Source of the DNA: Citrobacter freundii
Lineage (GTDB): Bacteria; Pseudomonadota; Gammaproteobacteria; Enterobacterales; Enterobacteriaceae
NCBI RefSeq assembly: GCF_029717145.1
Contig: NZ_CP099222.1
Location: 744,001-808,000 of the forward strand
Length of the DNA stretch: 64,000 nucleotides
Direction: 5' to 3'
The first letter of the stretch is position 1, and each line of letters begins with the position of its first letter. The notes beneath the pieces are model-generated. The model searched no databases and had not been told where the DNA came from. It was given only the letters and a program-made list of their open reading frames with translations. Shown piece after piece: positions 1 to 10,512 of the stretch. The position numbers were made by a program, and so were the translations under genes.

Positions 1-87
1 GAAATGTGCATGCAGTTTTTTGTAGTTTTTTAATGTTAACTTGCAATGATATTGTGTACTTCTAGAAGATAGTAATAAAAATTTGAT

Positions 88-273
88 ATGAATGCTGTAC
101 CTTATTACAGTAACAATTTTTCCATGCTGGCTTGGGTAATAATTGGTGAGGCCGTTGATATTATAAGAAGAAAACGAGTGGGTGATAAAAATAAATTATT
201 TTTAACGAGAGGACGCGACGATCTGGTCAGCAAAATCTGTTATCTGAGTCCTGAATGTTTTCTTAAAAAATGA
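88..273 (+). CDS. Hypothetical small ORF in tRNA-flanking AT-rich region
   Basis: A 61-codon open frame with an ATG start but no clear Shine-Dalgarno sequence. The predicted product has a short hydrophobic stretch near residues 13-20 followed by a basic region (RRKR near residue 27) and two cysteines near the end. I do not recognise a family. It lies in markedly AT-rich DNA beyond the 3' end of tRNA-Phe, where horizontally acquired islands often end, so it may be a remnant or a chance frame. Whether it is expressed cannot be judged from sequence. Confidence 0.25.
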   Translation: MNAVPYYSNNFSMLAWVIIGEAVDIIRRKRVGDKNKLFLTRGRDDLVSKICYLSPECFLKK

Positions 274-296
274 TAACTGGAGGATAAGAACAGAAG

Positions 297-584
297 GTGA
301 ATATATTATACTTCTCTGTCAATATTATTGATACTCAGCTACGGGGGCATATGTGGTGCTGCAAAAAATTTTTGCGTGCTCTCTTAATTTATCCTATCCG
401 AAAATGGAGCAATATAATATTATTTTCGGTATGCTGGTATGTGATGAGGATAATGATCCTACCACATGAAATGTCTCTAAGCGCGGTAGTGTTTTGCACA
501 TATCTGAATCAAGCGATGATACTTTCCTACCCCAGACCGGACAAAGACCGGATTCTGTCTTGCTGTGATGAATCCACCAGATAG
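297..584 (+). CDS. Hypothetical ORF, possibly membrane-associated remnant
   Basis: A 95-codon frame opening with GTG, preceded by a GGAGG at 281-285 that is 11 bases away. The product is cysteine-rich and has a hydrophobic segment around residues 38-55, which could be one membrane helix. It overlaps an opposite-strand open frame (394-588), so at most one is likely real. No family is recognised. It belongs to the AT-rich flank of the tRNA gene and is unlike the core genes that follow in base composition. Confidence 0.25.
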   Translation: MNILYFSVNIIDTQLRGHMWCCKKFLRALLIYPIRKWSNIILFSVCWYVMRIMILPHEMSLSAVVFCTYLNQAMILSYPRPDKDRILSCCDESTR

Positions 585-588
585 ACAT

Positions 589-755
589 ACAAGGTGGAAA
601 TAGTGTTTATTGGCAGTTTGAAGCCGAATAGAGAACAACACTGTGACCGGAAGGGCAGGGAGTAGCTAAAGGGAAATGCTCGGGTTGGAGGGAAGAGGCC
701 GAGTGATGGTTACTGTGGCTAAGATGACCAGAAATCTACCGGAACCCCAGAAAGC
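589..755. other. Gene-free flank next to tRNA-Phe
   Basis: Between the last short ORF and the tRNA terminator I see no credible coding region. The stretch is purine-rich on the plus strand (about 640-710) and shows no direct copy of the tRNA 3' end, so no attachment-site duplicate is visible within the window. Confidence 0.4.
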
Positions 756-784
756 AAAAAACCAGCCCGTAGGCTGGTTTTTCT
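756..784 (-). terminator. Terminator downstream of tRNA-Phe
   Basis: On the minus strand an 11-base stem (AAAAACCAGCC with its complement) closes a four-base loop and the stem's 3' arm ends in a run of T. It lies just past the CCA end of the tRNA gene and so is the likely terminator for the tRNA transcript. Confidence 0.85.
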
Positions 785-790
785 AAATAG

Positions 791-866
791 TGGTGCCCGG
801 ACTCGGAATCGAACCAAGGACACGGGGATTTTCAATCCCCTGCTCTACCGACTGAGCTATCCGGGC
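791..866 (-). tRNA. pheV: tRNA-Phe (GAA)
   Basis: A 76-base tRNA on the minus strand with encoded CCA (791-793 on the plus strand reads TGG). The anticodon loop holds GAA (plus-strand TTC at 831-833), flanked by a GGGGA/TCCCC stem, and the T-arm carries GGTTCGATTCC. The acceptor stem GCCCGGA pairs with TCCGGGC. The position next to yqgA and speC matches pheV of E. coli, a locus widely used as an integration site by genomic islands. The AT-rich sequence past its 3' end fits that role. Confidence 0.98.
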
Positions 867-971
867 AACGAGGCGCATTAAAACCGATTCGCTTCTTTTC
901 GTCAACGAAATTTCTTCAAATCAATGCAGACTGCACAATCTATCACCACATTGCTGGTATTGCACGCATTC

Positions 972-1679
972 TCAGGCAAAAAATGCCGTCCACGCGGCGG
1001 AAAGCGGCATGGCCAATAGCAGGGCAGGTAGCATATTCACGACGGCAAACATTTTAATTCCGCAGATACGCAAGCCGGTTGCCAGCAACAGCAAGCCACC
1101 TACGGCGCTAAAGTCAGCCATCATGGCAGGCGTCGTCAAAGGCAAGATCAGCGCGGCGCAGGCAGCGAGCGTCAGCTGGATTGCCAGCATCGGCACACAA
1201 ATGGCGGATACCGCAATCCCCAGCGAACAGGCGAAGATGATAGCGGTGAAGAAATCGAGAAACGACTTCGCGATTAAAATATTCGGATCGCCGGTCATTC
1301 CTTCATGTATCGCCCCAAAGATCCCGGTGCCGCTGGCACAAAACAATACAATGATGGCGACAAAGCTTTGAATAAACGATTCGTGCGTTGCATTGGCATC
1401 TGACTTTGAGAAAAGCTGCTGCGCTTTGGCGACCGCCGCATTAATCCCTTTTTCCAGATGGCACAACTCGCCAATCAGTGCGCCGACCAGTGTTGCCAGC
1501 ACCATAACCGGCAGGTTGGCGCATTTGATTACCAGCAAGATACCAATGCCCAGAGAAGCCAGTCCGAAAATAGAGGTCATTGAGACCCGAATGCGTTCGG
1601 GTAAATGCTGGCTGAGCAGCGTACCGAGAACGCCACCAAGTAAAATAGCGCTGGCATTAATAAAAGGTCCGATTACCAC
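972..1679 (-). CDS. yqgA: DUF554 family inner-membrane protein YqgA
   Basis: A 235-residue polytopic membrane protein of the DUF554 family. The sequence shows about six to seven hydrophobic segments, glycine-rich stretches near the N-terminus (GGVLGTLL) and the LLLATGLRICGIK segment near residue 200. No catalytic function is established for this family; a transport role is often suggested but unproven. It is encoded divergently from speC with about 470 bases between them, and lies beside tRNA-Phe as in E. coli. The ATG at 1677-1679 is used because it precedes the first hydrophobic segment directly. Confidence 0.93.
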   Translation of the reverse strand: MVIGPFINASAILLGGVLGTLLSQHLPERIRVSMTSIFGLASLGIGILLVIKCANLPVMVLATLVGALIGELCHLEKGINAAVAKAQQLFSKSDANATHESFIQSFVAIIVLFCASGTGIFGAIHEGMTGDPNILIAKSFLDFFTAIIFACSLGIAVSAICVPMLAIQLTLAACAALILPLTTPAMMADFSAVGGLLLLATGLRICGIKMFAVVNMLPALLLAMPLSAAWTAFFA

Positions 1680-2147
1680 ATGAGCTCCTGCATACCCGTT
1701 ATCGTCTTGATGACGAAGGCAATTTTTGGGGTATATTTATGTTTTCAGATTGCATTATTATGACGCTATTGTCCGGCAAAATGCTTGTTTATCTGTGGGG
1801 ATATGCATAGGATTTTGTCTTGCGCCTGGTAGTGAAAGGTGCCATGATTGCGCGAATTTTCTCCTGTCTGAATGGGGTTGCCTGGGATGAATCAATTCCC
1901 CCTACATCACCTTCAACATCGCCTTTTTGCGCGACGTTCTCCCCTTTCTACGACACATCCTCATTCTCCCTCCATGCGGTGACGGCGGCGTACGCTCACT
2001 GCAGGATAACAGTAAGATCAGAGGCTATCTGCTTTTACTGATGTCTGGCGGTCGGGGCTGGTAACCAGTTTGACCAAACATTTCGTGGGATAACGCCGTG
2101 TGGCATTGTCCGGGACTTTGACTTTCCCGAAACGGGTTTTTGCGCTT
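1680..2147. promoter_or_regulatory. Divergent yqgA-speC intergenic region
   Basis: A 468-base gap between divergent genes that must hold both promoters. An open frame at 1820-2041 is short and has no recognisable product. A TTGACC at about 2069 could be part of a speC promoter, but no well-spaced -10 box is obvious. Just before the speC start a short CCCG/CGGG hairpin with a T run occurs (about 2127-2139). I cannot assign either promoter with confidence. Confidence 0.4.
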
Positions 2148-4283
2148 ATGAAATCAATGAAAATTGCCGCCAGTGGTGAACTGGTCTCTTGTCTGTCTAC
2201 CCATCGTCAGGTGGTGTCACTGGACGGTACCGATTTTACTGATGTTGCGGCAGTCGTCATTACCGTTGCGGACAGCCGCAGCGGGATCCTCGCGTTGCTT
2301 AAACGCACAGGTTTTCATTTACCGGTGTTTATTTTCTCAGAGGTTACTGTCGAATTGCCTGCGGGTGCAGAGGCGGTTATTGGCGGTAACGCACAGGACT
2401 GGTTGGAGCTGGAGTCTGCCGCATGTCGTTATGAGGACGATCTGTTGCCACCATTTTATGACACGCTGACGCAGTATGTCGAAATGGGCAACAGTACTTT
2501 TGCCTGCCCAGGCCATCAGCATGGTGAATTTTTTAAGAAACATCCTGCCGGACGGCATTTTTATGAGTTCTTTGGCGAGAATTTGTTTCGCGCGGACATG
2601 TGCAATGCTGACGTCAAGTTGGGCGATTTGCTCATTCATGAGGGGTCGGCAAAGCATGCGCAGAAGTTTGCGGCAAAAGTGTTTAATGCAGATAAAACAT
2701 ACTTTGTGCTGAACGGCACCTCTGCTGCCAATAAAGTCGTGACCAACGCGTTACTGACGCGTGGCGATCTGGTGCTGTTTGACCGTAACAATCATAAATC
2801 AAACCACCATGGTGCGCTGATCCAGGCCGGCGCTACACCAGTCTATCTGGAGGCGGCACGTAACCCGTTTGGCTTTATTGGCGGCATTGATGAGCACTGC
2901 TTTAATGAAGCGTATCTGCGTGGGCAGATACGCGACGTCGCACCACATAAAGCCGACCAGCCGCGCCCGTTCCGTCTGGCGATTATCCAGTTGGGAACCT
3001 ATGATGGGACCATTTATAACGCGCGACAGGTGATCGACAAGATCGGCAGTTTGTGCGATTACATTTTGTTTGACTCTGCCTGGGTTGGTTACGAACAATT
3101 TATCCCGATGATGGCGGATGGTTCGCCATTGCTACTGGATCTCAAACCCAACGATCCCGGGATTTTTGTCACCCAGTCGGTGCACAAACAGCAGGCCGGG
3201 TTCTCACAAACCTCGCAGATCCACAAAAAAGATAACCATATTCGCGGCCAGGCGCGTTTTTGCCCGCACAAACGGTTGAACAATGCCTTTATGCTGCACG
3301 CCTCCACCAGCCCGTTTTACCCGCTATTTGCCGCGCTGGACGTTAACGCAAAAATCCATGAAGGTGAGAGCGGACGCCGGTTATGGGCGGAATGCGTGGC
3401 GTTAGGAATTGAGGCACGTAAAGCCATTATCGATCGCTGTAAGCTGATTCAGCCCTTTATTCCCCCGATGGTGGGGGGGAAGCCCTGGCAGACATACCCG
3501 ACGCAGGTTATTGCCAGCGAGCGTCGCTTCTTTAGCTTTGAGCCGGGAGCAAAATGGCATGGTTTTGACGGCTATGCGAGCGATCAGTATTTTGTCGATC
3601 CGTGCAAACTGCTGCTGACCACGCCGGGAATTGATGCGCAAACTGGGCAGTATACTGACTTTGGTATACCAGCGACGATCCTCGCACACTACCTGCGAGA
3701 GAATGGTATTGTGCCGGAAAAATGCGACCTCAATTCAATCCTGTTCCTGCTGACGCCAGCAGAAAGCGCAGAGAAAATGGCGCAGCTGGTGGCGATGCTG
3801 GCTCAGTTTGAACAGCACATTGAGAACGATACGCCGCTGGCAGATGTGCTGCCCACAATCTTCAACAAATACCCGATGCGCTATCGGGATTACACGCTGC
3901 GTGAACTGTGTCAGGAAATGCATGACCTGTACGTGAGCTTTGATGTGAAGGATCTGCAAAAAGCGATGTTCCGTCAGGAGAGCTTACCCGCTGTTGCCAT
4001 GAACCCGCAGGATGCCAACAGTGCCTATATCCGGGGAGATGTTGAGCTGGTGCGCATTAGTGATGCTGCCGGTCGTATCGCGGCAGAAGGTGCGTTGCCT
4101 TATCCTCCCGGCGTGTTGTGCGTAGTACCCGGTGAAGTGTGGGGCGGAGCGGTACAGCGTTACTTCCTGGCGCTGGAAGAGGGCGTTAATCTGCTGCCGG
4201 GCTTCTCACCTGAACTGCAAGGGGTTTACAGTGAAACGGACGCCGACGGCATTAAGCGTCTGTACGGATATGTTCTGAAATAA
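2148..4283 (+). CDS. speC: Ornithine decarboxylase, biosynthetic
   Basis: Converts ornithine to putrescine and CO2, a pyridoxal-phosphate reaction that opens the direct route of polyamine synthesis in the cytoplasm. The 711-residue product has the fold-type I Orn/Lys/Arg decarboxylase layout: an N-terminal wing domain (about 1-107), a PLP-binding core with SVHKQQ in which Lys347 is the expected Schiff-base residue, and a C-terminal domain. The ATG at 2148 (protein begins MKSMKIAAS) gives the same length as E. coli SpeC; the frame stays open upstream to a GTG at 2100 that I do not use. It converges on nupG across a shared terminator. Confidence 0.98.
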   Translation: MKSMKIAASGELVSCLSTHRQVVSLDGTDFTDVAAVVITVADSRSGILALLKRTGFHLPVFIFSEVTVELPAGAEAVIGGNAQDWLELESAACRYEDDLLPPFYDTLTQYVEMGNSTFACPGHQHGEFFKKHPAGRHFYEFFGENLFRADMCNADVKLGDLLIHEGSAKHAQKFAAKVFNADKTYFVLNGTSAANKVVTNALLTRGDLVLFDRNNHKSNHHGALIQAGATPVYLEAARNPFGFIGGIDEHCFNEAYLRGQIRDVAPHKADQPRPFRLAIIQLGTYDGTIYNARQVIDKIGSLCDYILFDSAWVGYEQFIPMMADGSPLLLDLKPNDPGIFVTQSVHKQQAGFSQTSQIHKKDNHIRGQARFCPHKRLNNAFMLHASTSPFYPLFAALDVNAKIHEGESGRRLWAECVALGIEARKAIIDRCKLIQPFIPPMVGGKPWQTYPTQVIASERRFFSFEPGAKWHGFDGYASDQYFVDPCKLLLTTPGIDAQTGQYTDFGIPATILAHYLRENGIVPEKCDLNSILFLLTPAESAEKMAQLVAMLAQFEQHIENDTPLADVLPTIFNKYPMRYRDYTLRELCQEMHDLYVSFDVKDLQKAMFRQESLPAVAMNPQDANSAYIRGDVELVRISDAAGRIAAEGALPYPPGVLCVVPGEVWGGAVQRYFLALEEGVNLLPGFSPELQGVYSETDADGIKRLYGYVLK

Positions 4284-4314
4284 AAAATGGATCGCGCGGC
4301 CGATACATTTCCGG

Positions 4315-4346
4315 CAAAAAAAGGTCACCGTCAGGTGACCCTTTTT
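4315..4346. terminator. Bidirectional terminator between speC and nupG
   Basis: A perfect 7-base stem (GGTCACC, loop GTCA, GGTGACC) is flanked by a run of A on its left and T on its right, so it can end transcription from both convergent genes. Confidence 0.9.
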
Positions 4347-4358
4347 AATCAATGAAGA

Positions 4359-5615
4359 TTAGTGTGCGATAGTCTGCGTGCCAGCCGGAGTGCGAACGTG
4401 TTTGTACTTAAACAGTGCGACGAAGGCAAAGGCCAGGAACAGTGAGTAGCCCGCGAAGATCAGCCATACGCTCTGCCAGTCAGTAATGCCGTTCAGTGTG
4501 AAGTGTTCCACCACTTTACCGCTCACCAGACCACCCAGAATACAGCCAAAGCCGTTGGTCATCATCAGGAACATACCCTGTGCACTGGCGCGAATTTCCG
4601 GACGAACTTCTTTTTCCACGAACACCGAACCGGAGATGTTGAAGAAATCGAAGGCGCAGCCGTAAACAATCATCGACAGAACCAGCAGCACGGTACCGAA
4701 CGGAGTCGGGTCGCCGTACGCAAACAGACCAAAACGCAGCATCCACGCCACAATACTGATCAGCATAACGTTCTTAATACCGTAACGGCTTAAGAAGAAC
4801 GGGATGGTCAGGATAAACAGGGTTTCTGAAATCTGCGAGATGGACATCATGACTGACGCATGCTCGACGATGAAGCTACCAGAGAACAGCGGGTTATTAT
4901 CGAAGCTGTGCAGGAAGGTATTACCGAACATGTTGGTAATTTGCAGTTCTGCGCCCAGCATCATCGAGAAGATGAAGAAAATTGCCATACGCTTGTTTTT
5001 AAACAGGGCGAAGGCATCCAAACCCATCATTGATGTCCAGCTCTGATTTTTCTGCTGATTAGCAACCGGAATATGCGGCAGCGTCAGGGTGAACAGTGCC
5101 AGCACCACGGACAGAATTGCGCCGATATACAGCTGCATATGGCTCAGTTCAAAGCCTGAGAAGCTTACCGCCCACATGGCCAGAATAAACCCGATGGTGC
5201 CCCAGATACGGATTGGCGGGAAGTCGGTGACAATATCCATCCCGGCAGACTGCAGGCGATAGTAAGAAATAGTGTTGATTAACCCCAGCGTTGGCATATA
5301 GGCCAGGGAGTTAAGCAGGATCACAAAGAACATGGCTCCAGGCGTGGTGACCTCGGCGGCAGCGAACAGCGTACCCGCACCCACCAGGTGGCAAAGAGCA
5401 TAAACCCACTTGGCACTGATCCATTTGTCGGCGACGATACCTAACAGCGTAGGCATAAATACGGCGGCAATCCCCAGCGAGCTATAGACTGCGCCAATAG
5501 AGGCACCGTCGAATTTAAGGGTGACAAACATATAAGAGCCGAGGGTCGTGAGCCAACTACCCCACAGGCAGAACTGCAGAAAGGAAAGGACTTTCAGCTG
5601 CAGCTTAAGATTCAT
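4359..5615 (-). CDS. nupG: Nucleoside:H+ symporter NupG
   Basis: Inner-membrane proton-driven uptake of purine and pyrimidine nucleosides. The 418-residue protein belongs to the nucleoside:H+ symporter branch of the major facilitator superfamily and has twelve predicted membrane segments, beginning with LSFLQFCLWGSW and ending with the LAFAFVALFKYKH helix. The start at 5615 (MNLKLQLKV) matches the E. coli protein length and has GAGGAA at suitable spacing; a 20-codon upstream extension of the frame is rejected. The upstream region carries CRP- and CytR-like elements, which fits known catabolite and CytR control of this gene in E. coli. Confidence 0.98.
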   Translation of the reverse strand: MNLKLQLKVLSFLQFCLWGSWLTTLGSYMFVTLKFDGASIGAVYSSLGIAAVFMPTLLGIVADKWISAKWVYALCHLVGAGTLFAAAEVTTPGAMFFVILLNSLAYMPTLGLINTISYYRLQSAGMDIVTDFPPIRIWGTIGFILAMWAVSFSGFELSHMQLYIGAILSVVLALFTLTLPHIPVANQQKNQSWTSMMGLDAFALFKNKRMAIFFIFSMMLGAELQITNMFGNTFLHSFDNNPLFSGSFIVEHASVMMSISQISETLFILTIPFFLSRYGIKNVMLISIVAWMLRFGLFAYGDPTPFGTVLLVLSMIVYGCAFDFFNISGSVFVEKEVRPEIRASAQGMFLMMTNGFGCILGGLVSGKVVEHFTLNGITDWQSVWLIFAGYSLFLAFAFVALFKYKHVRTPAGTQTIAH

Positions 5616-5675
5616 GTTAATTTCCTCACATCGTAATGCGGATGGATGTTTTAAAAAGCACATTTGCCGTTTCAA

Positions 5676-5760
5676 TATGATGTGATTCTATCAATGAGAA
5701 GGGGTGTTTTTTTGTTAGCTGTGACAAATATTTGCAAACAATTTCCAATTGCAAAGCAAA
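5676..5760 (-). promoter_or_regulatory. nupG control region with CRP- and CytR-like motifs
   Basis: Two TGTGA half-sites (5680-5684 and 5720-5724) are followed by weak second halves, and a direct repeat TTGCAA-N11-TTGCAA lies at 5732-5754. In E. coli nupG is activated by CRP and repressed by CytR through tandem CRP sites; the arrangement here is compatible, but the half-sites are imperfect and the assignment is an inference. Confidence 0.4.
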
Positions 5761-5780
5761 ATAGTGACGGAGTTAACACT

Positions 5781-5825
5781 TTTACCCTCTTCTGCCGCCA
5801 GCTTCACGCGGCCGAAGAGGGTAAA
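5781..5825. repeat. Long inverted repeat just after mltC
   Basis: Twelve-base perfect arms (TTTACCCTCTTC at 5781-5792 and its complement at 5814-5825) enclose a second GCCGC/GCGGC stem. It begins 2 bases past the mltC stop. Neither strand has a following T tract, so it may stabilise the mRNA 3' end or act with Rho, and is not a standard intrinsic terminator. Confidence 0.75.
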
Positions 5826-5827
5826 CA

Positions 5828-7281
<1,454 letters not shown>

Positions 7282-7296
7282 TTATCGACCGGCACG

Positions 7297-8349
7297 TTAA
7301 ACCTGCGCACCGACGCGTAATTGCTGTAACAAACGCTCCACAGGAGCCGCCAGTCCGACCGACGGCGGTTGCGCTAAGTTATACCAGAGCGCGTTGCCTT
7401 CATCCATGCAGGTGGTGAATGAGGACACGGGAAGCCACATAGGCACAATATCTAAGTGGAAATGACTAAAGGTATGGCGAAATGCAGTAAGCTGGGTCAG
7501 ATTATCTGCGTTAATTTGCCGTTGCGCCAGCCACTGATGCAGTCCATCTTCATCTTCAAACTGCGGAAAACAGTATAATCCGCCCCATAAGCCGCTAGGT
7601 GGACGCTGCGCGAGTAACACCTCATCGTTATGCTGCATCAGTAAAAAATAGCCTGTGCGCTCCGGTAACGTCTGCTTGGGCTTTTTACCCGGGTATTGTG
7701 CCCAACTTGCATTGGCGGTAGCCACACAGCCATTTTGTAATGGGCACAGGGCGCACTTAGGTTTTGAACGCGTACAGACTAGCGCGCCTAAATCCATCAT
7801 CGCCTGATTAAATCGTTCAACGCCGTGGGCGGGTGTAACCTGCTCACTCAACGCCCACAGTTTTTTCTCGACCTCTTTTTTCCCCGGCCAGCCGCTGACA
7901 GCATAACAGCGTGCCAGCACGCGTTTGACGTTGCCGTCGAGAATCGGAAAATGCTGACCCAAAGAGAGCGAAAGGATCGCGCCTGCGGTAGAGCGTCCAA
8001 CGCCGGGCAGGGCGGCAACTTCATCAAAGGTTTGCGGGAAGGTGCCGCCATGCAGCGTCGCCACCTGCTGAGCGGCTTTATGCAGATTGCGCGCACGCGC
8101 GTAATACCCCAGCCCGGTCCACAAATGCAGGACTTCATCAAGCGGGGCATGGGCTAAATCGGTTATCGTTGGAAAGCGCGCCATAAAGCGTTCAAAATAA
8201 GGAATAACGGTCGCAACCTGAGTTTGTTGCAGCATGACTTCAGAAAGCCATACTTTGTAAGGCGTCTTGTCAATTTGCCAGGGCAGCGTTTTCCGCCCGT
8301 ATTTGTCGTACCAGCTCAACACCTGAGCTGAAAATTGAGACGCTTGCAT
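7297..8349 (-). CDS. mutY: A/G-specific adenine DNA glycosylase
   Basis: Removes adenine mispaired with 8-oxoguanine in base excision repair. The 350-residue protein has the helix-hairpin-helix ([13 protein letters not shown]), the catalytic aspartate in the [10 protein letters not shown] segment, a C-X6-C-X2-C-X5-C iron-sulfur loop ([17 protein letters not shown]) and a C-terminal NUDIX-like domain that reads 8-oxoG. The start at 8349 (MQASQFSAQ) gives the E. coli length; a 33-codon upstream extension is not used. It is divergent from trmB and probably co-transcribed with yggX and mltC. Confidence 0.98.
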   Translation of the reverse strand: MQASQFSAQVLSWYDKYGRKTLPWQIDKTPYKVWLSEVMLQQTQVATVIPYFERFMARFPTITDLAHAPLDEVLHLWTGLGYYARARNLHKAAQQVATLHGGTFPQTFDEVAALPGVGRSTAGAILSLSLGQHFPILDGNVKRVLARCYAVSGWPGKKEVEKKLWALSEQVTPAHGVERFNQAMMDLGALVCTRSKPKCALCPLQNGCVATANASWAQYPGKKPKQTLPERTGYFLLMQHNDEVLLAQRPPSGLWGGLYCFPQFEDEDGLHQWLAQRQINADNLTQLTAFRHTFSHFHLDIVPMWLPVSSFTTCMDEGNALWYNLAQPPSVGLAAPVERLLQQLRVGAQV

Positions 8350-8509
8350 GATTACCGTTTCATTATTGCTGGGGGCAAGATTGCAGCACAGAGGTCGAAG
8401 GGTGTAAACCGGAACTTTCCGCAGCTGACTTTCTTCCTTTACTTGCATCCGGCAACTAACTTTGGATAATGCCCGTTTTCAGAACTCAAACACAGCAGAC
8501 TAAACTTTT

Positions 8510-9229
8510 ATGAAGAACGACGTCATTTCACCGGAATTTGATGAAAACGGTCGCCCGCTGCGCCGGATTCGTAGTTTTGTTCGTCGCCAGGGGCGACTGA
8601 CTAAAGGGCAGGAACACGCACTGGAAAACTACTGGCCGATGATGGGCGTTGAGTTCAGCGAAGCGCCGGTCGATTTTGCTGCGCTGTTTGGCCGTGACGC
8701 ACCGGTGACGCTTGAAATAGGTTTCGGTATGGGCGCTTCGCTGGTGGCGATGGCCAAAGCGCGTCCGGAACAAAACTTCCTCGGTATTGAGGTTCACTCT
8801 CCGGGCGTTGGCGCCTGCCTGGCTTCGGCGCATGAAGAGGGCGTCGAAAACCTGCGCGTGATGTGTCATGACGCCGTTGAAGTGCTGCACAAAATGATTC
8901 CTGACAATTCTTTATCGATGGTTCAGCTCTTTTTCCCTGACCCGTGGCATAAAGCACGTCATAATAAACGCCGTATCGTTCAGGTACCGTTTGCTGAGCT
9001 GGTGAAGAGTAAGCTGAAGTTGGGCGGTGTTTTCCACATGGCTACCGACTGGGAAGCTTATGCGGAGCACATGCTTGAAGTGATGTCCTCCATTGACGGG
9101 TATAAAAACCAGTCTGAGAGTAACGATTATGTACCGCGCCCACCATCGCGCCCGGTAACCAAATTTGAACAACGTGGCCATCGTCTTGGCCACGGCGTAT
9201 GGGACTTAATGTTCGAGAGGGTGAAATAA
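8510..9229 (+). CDS. trmB: tRNA (guanine-N7)-methyltransferase
   Basis: Places m7G at position 46 of tRNA variable loops using S-adenosylmethionine. The 239-residue protein has the class I methyltransferase glycine motif [10 protein letters not shown] and the [15 protein letters not shown] segment that marks TrmB. Length equals the E. coli protein. The stop codon overlaps the yggL start (TAATG at 9227-9231), which implies translational coupling. Confidence 0.98.
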   Translation: MKNDVISPEFDENGRPLRRIRSFVRRQGRLTKGQEHALENYWPMMGVEFSEAPVDFAALFGRDAPVTLEIGFGMGASLVAMAKARPEQNFLGIEVHSPGVGACLASAHEEGVENLRVMCHDAVEVLHKMIPDNSLSMVQLFFPDPWHKARHNKRRIVQVPFAELVKSKLKLGGVFHMATDWEAYAEHMLEVMSSIDGYKNQSESNDYVPRPPSRPVTKFEQRGHRLGHGVWDLMFERVK

Positions 9230-9555
9230 TGGCAAAGAACCGTAGCCGTCGTCTGCGTAAAAAAATGCATATCGACGAATTCCAGGAAGTCGGATTTTCG
9301 GTTGCATGGCGTTTTCCGGAAGGCACATCTGAAGAGCAGGTCGATAAAATCGTTGATGACTTTATCAATGAGGTTATTGAGCCGAACAAGCTGGCCTATG
9401 ACGGCAGTGGCTATCTGGCCTGGGAAGGCCTGATCTGCCTGCAGGAAATCGGCAAATGCACTGAAGAACATCAGGCAATCGTGCGTAAGTGGCTGGAAGA
9501 GCACAAACTTGAAGATGTGCGCACCAGCGAACTTTTCGATATTTGGTGGGACTAA
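9229..9555 (+). CDS. yggL: YggL family 50S ribosome-binding protein
   Basis: A 108-residue DUF469 protein reported to associate with the large ribosomal subunit. It opens with a basic, nucleic-acid-binding-like tail (AKNRSRRLRKKMH) and ends with the conserved DIWWD. The start at 9229 overlaps the trmB stop by one base, and the upstream frame extension lies within trmB, so this start is well supported. Pairing with trmB puts two translation-linked genes in one transcript. Confidence 0.95.
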   Translation: MAKNRSRRLRKKMHIDEFQEVGFSVAWRFPEGTSEEQVDKIVDDFINEVIEPNKLAYDGSGYLAWEGLICLQEIGKCTEEHQAIVRKWLEEHKLEDVRTSELFDIWWD

Positions 9556-9604
9556 GTAGCACAGGGTCGGCAAATGCCGGCCCGATTTGTATTGAGGGAT
9601 AGAT

Positions 9605-10324
9605 ATGATGCGTAAAACGCTGCTGGCGGCAGTCCTGACGTTCACGGCGATGGCCGCACATGCTGATTATAAGTGCAGCGTCACCCCGCGTGACGATGTG
9701 ATTGTGACTCCGCAAACGGTGCAGGTGAAGGGTGAAAACGGCGATCTGGTGATCACGCCAGCCGGGAATGTTACCTTCAACGGTAAGCAGTACACCTTAA
9801 GCGCCGCACAGCGTGAGCAGGCGAAAGATTATCAGGCGGCGTTGCGTAGCAGCCTGCCGTGGATTGACGACGGCGCCAGAGCGCGCGTCGAGAAAGGTCG
9901 CATCGCGCTGGACAAAATTATCGCCAAAGAAGTCGGTGAAAGCAGCAACATGCGCGGTCGTTTAACCAAGCTTGACGCCCAATTGAAAGAGCAGATGAAC
10001 CGGATCATCGAGCATCGTACTGATGGTCTGACCTTCCATTATAAGGCAATTGATCAGGTCCGTGCTGACGGGCAGCAGCTGGTGAATCAGGCGATGGGCG
10101 GCATTCTGCAGGACAGCATCAACGAAATGGGTGCCAAAGCGGTGCTCAAAGGTGGCGGTAACCCACTGCAGGGTGTGCTCGGTAGCCTTGGCGGTTTGCA
10201 AACCTCCATCCAGAATGAATGGAAGAACCAAGAGAAAGACTTCCAGCAGTTTGGCAAAGATGTTTGCGCGCGCGTCGTGACGCTGGAAGATGACCGTAAG
10301 GCATTGGTTAACGGTCTAAAATAG
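9605..10324 (+). CDS. yggN: DUF2884 family periplasmic protein YggN
   Basis: A 239-residue protein of unknown function. A signal peptide is visible (basic MMRK, hydrophobic core, cleavage expected near AHA-D at residue 21), so the product should be periplasmic. The mature part has one cysteine close to the N-terminus and another near the C-terminus that could form a disulfide, and a long helical, charged middle region. It follows yggL by 49 bases and ends at a strong terminator. Confidence 0.93.
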   Translation: MMRKTLLAAVLTFTAMAAHADYKCSVTPRDDVIVTPQTVQVKGENGDLVITPAGNVTFNGKQYTLSAAQREQAKDYQAALRSSLPWIDDGARARVEKGRIALDKIIAKEVGESSNMRGRLTKLDAQLKEQMNRIIEHRTDGLTFHYKAIDQVRADGQQLVNQAMGGILQDSINEMGAKAVLKGGGNPLQGVLGSLGGLQTSIQNEWKNQEKDFQQFGKDVCARVVTLEDDRKALVNGLK

Positions 10325-10339
10325 CATTTACCTCTCTTT

Positions 10340-10373
10340 AACGGCACAGAAACATTCTGTGCCGTTTTGCTTT
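10340..10373 (+). terminator. Terminator after yggN
   Basis: A perfect ten-base stem ACGGCACAGA/TCTGTGCCGT with a five-base loop, followed by TTTTGCTTT. Confidence 0.9.
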
Positions 10374-10389
10374 GCATTTTCCTTGTTTT

Positions 10390-10430
10390 TTGATATCCAT
10401 CTCTAAAAATAACAAATTTATAAATATATA
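10390..10430 (+). promoter_or_regulatory. ansB promoter with FNR-like site
   Basis: TTGAT-N4-ATCTC at 10390-10403 resembles an FNR site (TTGAT-N4-ATCAA). A TATATA at 10425-10430 can serve as the -10 box, which would place the start near 10438 and the FNR-like site centre at about -41.5. That is the class II spacing reported for the anaerobically induced E. coli ansB promoter. Confidence 0.6.
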
Positions 10431-10512
10431 AGTCTGGTTAATTGGAAGAGGTCACATTATTCATCTGTCAGGTTGACATAATGCGGCAAATTCAAATAAC
10501 CGGAGTAATAAC

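Noticed and set aside
394..588. Minus-strand 64-codon ORF in the tRNA flank
   Set aside because: Overlaps the plus-strand 297-584 frame and has no recognisable product or ribosome-binding site; at most one of the two could be real.
1820..2041. 73-codon ORF between yqgA and speC
   Set aside because: Short, low-complexity Ser/Thr/Pro-rich product, no ribosome-binding site, and it occupies the expected promoter region.
2100..2147. Upstream GTG extension of speC
   Set aside because: The 16 extra codons have no family counterpart, and the ATG at 2148 gives the exact E. coli length.
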